This document shows positions 63,016 to 64,000 of a DNA stretch of 64,000 bases, piece by piece (position 1 is the first letter of the stretch; each line of letters opens with the position of its first letter). The translations under genes were made by a program, and so were the position numbers. The stretch is taken from assembly GCA_021234155.1 (NCBI GenBank), contig JAJEKV010000008.1:13623912-13687911 (forward strand), written 5' to 3'. Below the pieces are notes generated by a model. It ran no database searches and was not told where the DNA came from. It saw only the letters and a program-made list of their open reading frames with translations. The stretch is from Isoetes taiwanensis. Taxonomy: Eukaryota > Streptophyta > Lycopodiopsida > Isoetales > Isoetaceae.

Positions 63016-64000
63016 TCAACTTTCTTCAAGCACCCCCAATGATATCATAGCCTTCTTCCTGACATCCTGAGGTATTGTAATTCTCGCATTTCTAGCTGGA
63101 ATAGTGTTTGGAGTCCATGAGTACAAAACACTTTCATAGTCTAGCCAAAGATCAGGATCACTCGGATTTCTCCTCCATTTCTTTGTCCAACAATCTGAGT
63201 ACCTTTCTTTATCCGATACGTTGGTCAACTGATGCACTGGACACCACCATTCCACCCGCACATAGTTAAAGTTAATATTACCTTCTTCTTTGCAAATATC
63301 AGAGATAGTGAACCCCAACCACACTGGATATGTATCTAAATCTGCTGGCTTTACTACCACAAATTGGTGGCATTCCAAGTCAGTGGAAGGTTCATAAGCA
63401 TCCATGCCTAGAAACTTTGGCCTATTGTTCTTAGGACCAACATAGTGTTTGTCAGAAGGAGGAGGAGCATATTGCTTGGCGAATGCTACTACGGTGTCAT
63501 CAAAATCCTCAAAGACCGCTAAGGTCTTCCACCTAGTTTTAGGCAACCACCCTTCTTTCAATTCATCTGAGGATGTGTCTATCTCCCCCAACAGGTTAAT
63601 CACCTTCTTCCAGTAAGCCACCAAGGCACGGTTGGTGTCATCTGGATTGGTTTGCCAATGCTTTATATAGTCTTGGATTCCTTCCTTAGTCAATCCCAAT
63701 TGCTTCACTTCTTCAGTAGGTTTTAAAGCTTTTGGTTGACCTAGAGGTATCATAGGCTTGCCATTCTCATCTCTACGCCATATTTCCTCCCCTCCTCTCC
63801 ACTCATCCTCTGAAGGTCTCATCTTCCATTGGAAGATTGGAATCCCATAAAGTGAACTGCAGAGGCCTGGAATGACCTTCAAGATCCAATGTATAACCAT
63901 CCACAAAGCTCTTCCAATCGGGCACTTCTTCTATGAGAGAAGCTATAGGGTTTGGAGTAGTGCATTCATGCAAGATTTCCATTAGCCTAGGAAAGTTGGT
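63016..64000 (-). CDS. DUF7869-type transposase-like protein, C-terminal part (runs off window)
   Basis: The stop is at 63,016. The frame is open for 296 codons to 63,906 and, after one frame change near 63,850, continues to the window edge with 'SLIEEVPDWKSFVDGYTLDL'. It aligns in order with the 0-2.7 kb copy: 'EEVPDWK...' with 'DEVP', 'FQWKMRPSEDEW' with 'QYKMRPTHKEW', 'IWRRDENGKP' with 'MWKEDENGEP', 'YPVWLGF' with 'TPTWLGF', 'YVRVEWWCPV' with 'HIYVSWWMPV', and 'VLYSWTPN' with 'IHYAWDAN'. The catalytic-like core would lie beyond the window. This copy is much less broken, so the family may have been active more recently. An intron at the frame change is possible. Confidence 0.75.

Noticed and set aside
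209-64000. The two DUF7869-type copies as the ends of one giant 64 kb element
   Set aside because: They are diverged, and the intervening DNA contains host-type genes and independent elements with their own target duplications. Separate copies are simpler.

Overview
The window reads as a plant nuclear genome of the large, repeat-laden kind, and I lean to a fern or other seed-free vascular plant. This is inference: there is intron-bearing eukaryotic coding sequence with GT-AG borders, LRR and PPR genes, copia- and gypsy-type retrotransposons, and copies of two transposase-like families (a DUF7869-type family and a 'DFAENY' family) that I associate with ferns and mosses among plants. Genes are sparse. 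Most coding stretches are broken, and nested transposon insertions dominate.

Layout. 0-3 kb: a frameshifted DUF7869-type gene (+), followed by minisatellites. 5.6-6.0 kb: three exon-like pieces of DNA polymerase delta catalytic subunit. 7.3 kb: a tRNA-like 3' part. 9.3 kb: a pyrimidine tract. 10-11.2 kb: LINE fragments. 11.8-12.6 kb: exons of a plastid-type signal peptidase I. Immediately downstream, 12,659-18,922 is an LTR element on the minus strand with gag only, a 1.86 kb all-purine tract, and a 5'-truncated LINE in one LTR.

19,247-35,291 is a 16 kb gypsy element (minus strand) with 580-587 bp LTRs and a perfect GTTGG target duplication. It holds gag, zinc knuckle, protease and RT, a split integrase and a long extra region 3' of integrase. 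Two blocks interrupt its pol region: 23,994-27,332, with a nearly intact DFAENY-family gene, and roughly 27.5-30.85 kb, with an FCP1-like HAD gene and a gag-like coiled-coil ORF.

36-50 kb holds two broken PPR genes around a leucine-rich-repeat receptor-like gene (minus, 39.9-46.9 kb). That gene was split between its N-terminal cap and first repeat by a copia element (41,865-46,589, target duplication TGCAT). Its 5' end plus upstream DNA is repeated as an inverted copy at 37.85-38.80 kb. 50-64 kb holds exons of an unrecognised gene, a GC-rich patch, inverted repeats, a small secreted cysteine-rich peptide gene followed by a fold-back element, a MITE, and a second DUF7869-type gene running off the window end on the minus strand.

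Three points deserve attention. (1) Paired repeat copies differ repeatedly at CAG/CTG sites that appear as CG-containing strings in the partner, which suggests a systematic sequence-calling error and may explain many frameshifts. (2) Two unrelated insertions are flanked by direct duplications of about 126 and 135 bp, far longer than usual target duplications. (3) The DFAENY and DUF7869 families have a transposase look but no established role that I know of.
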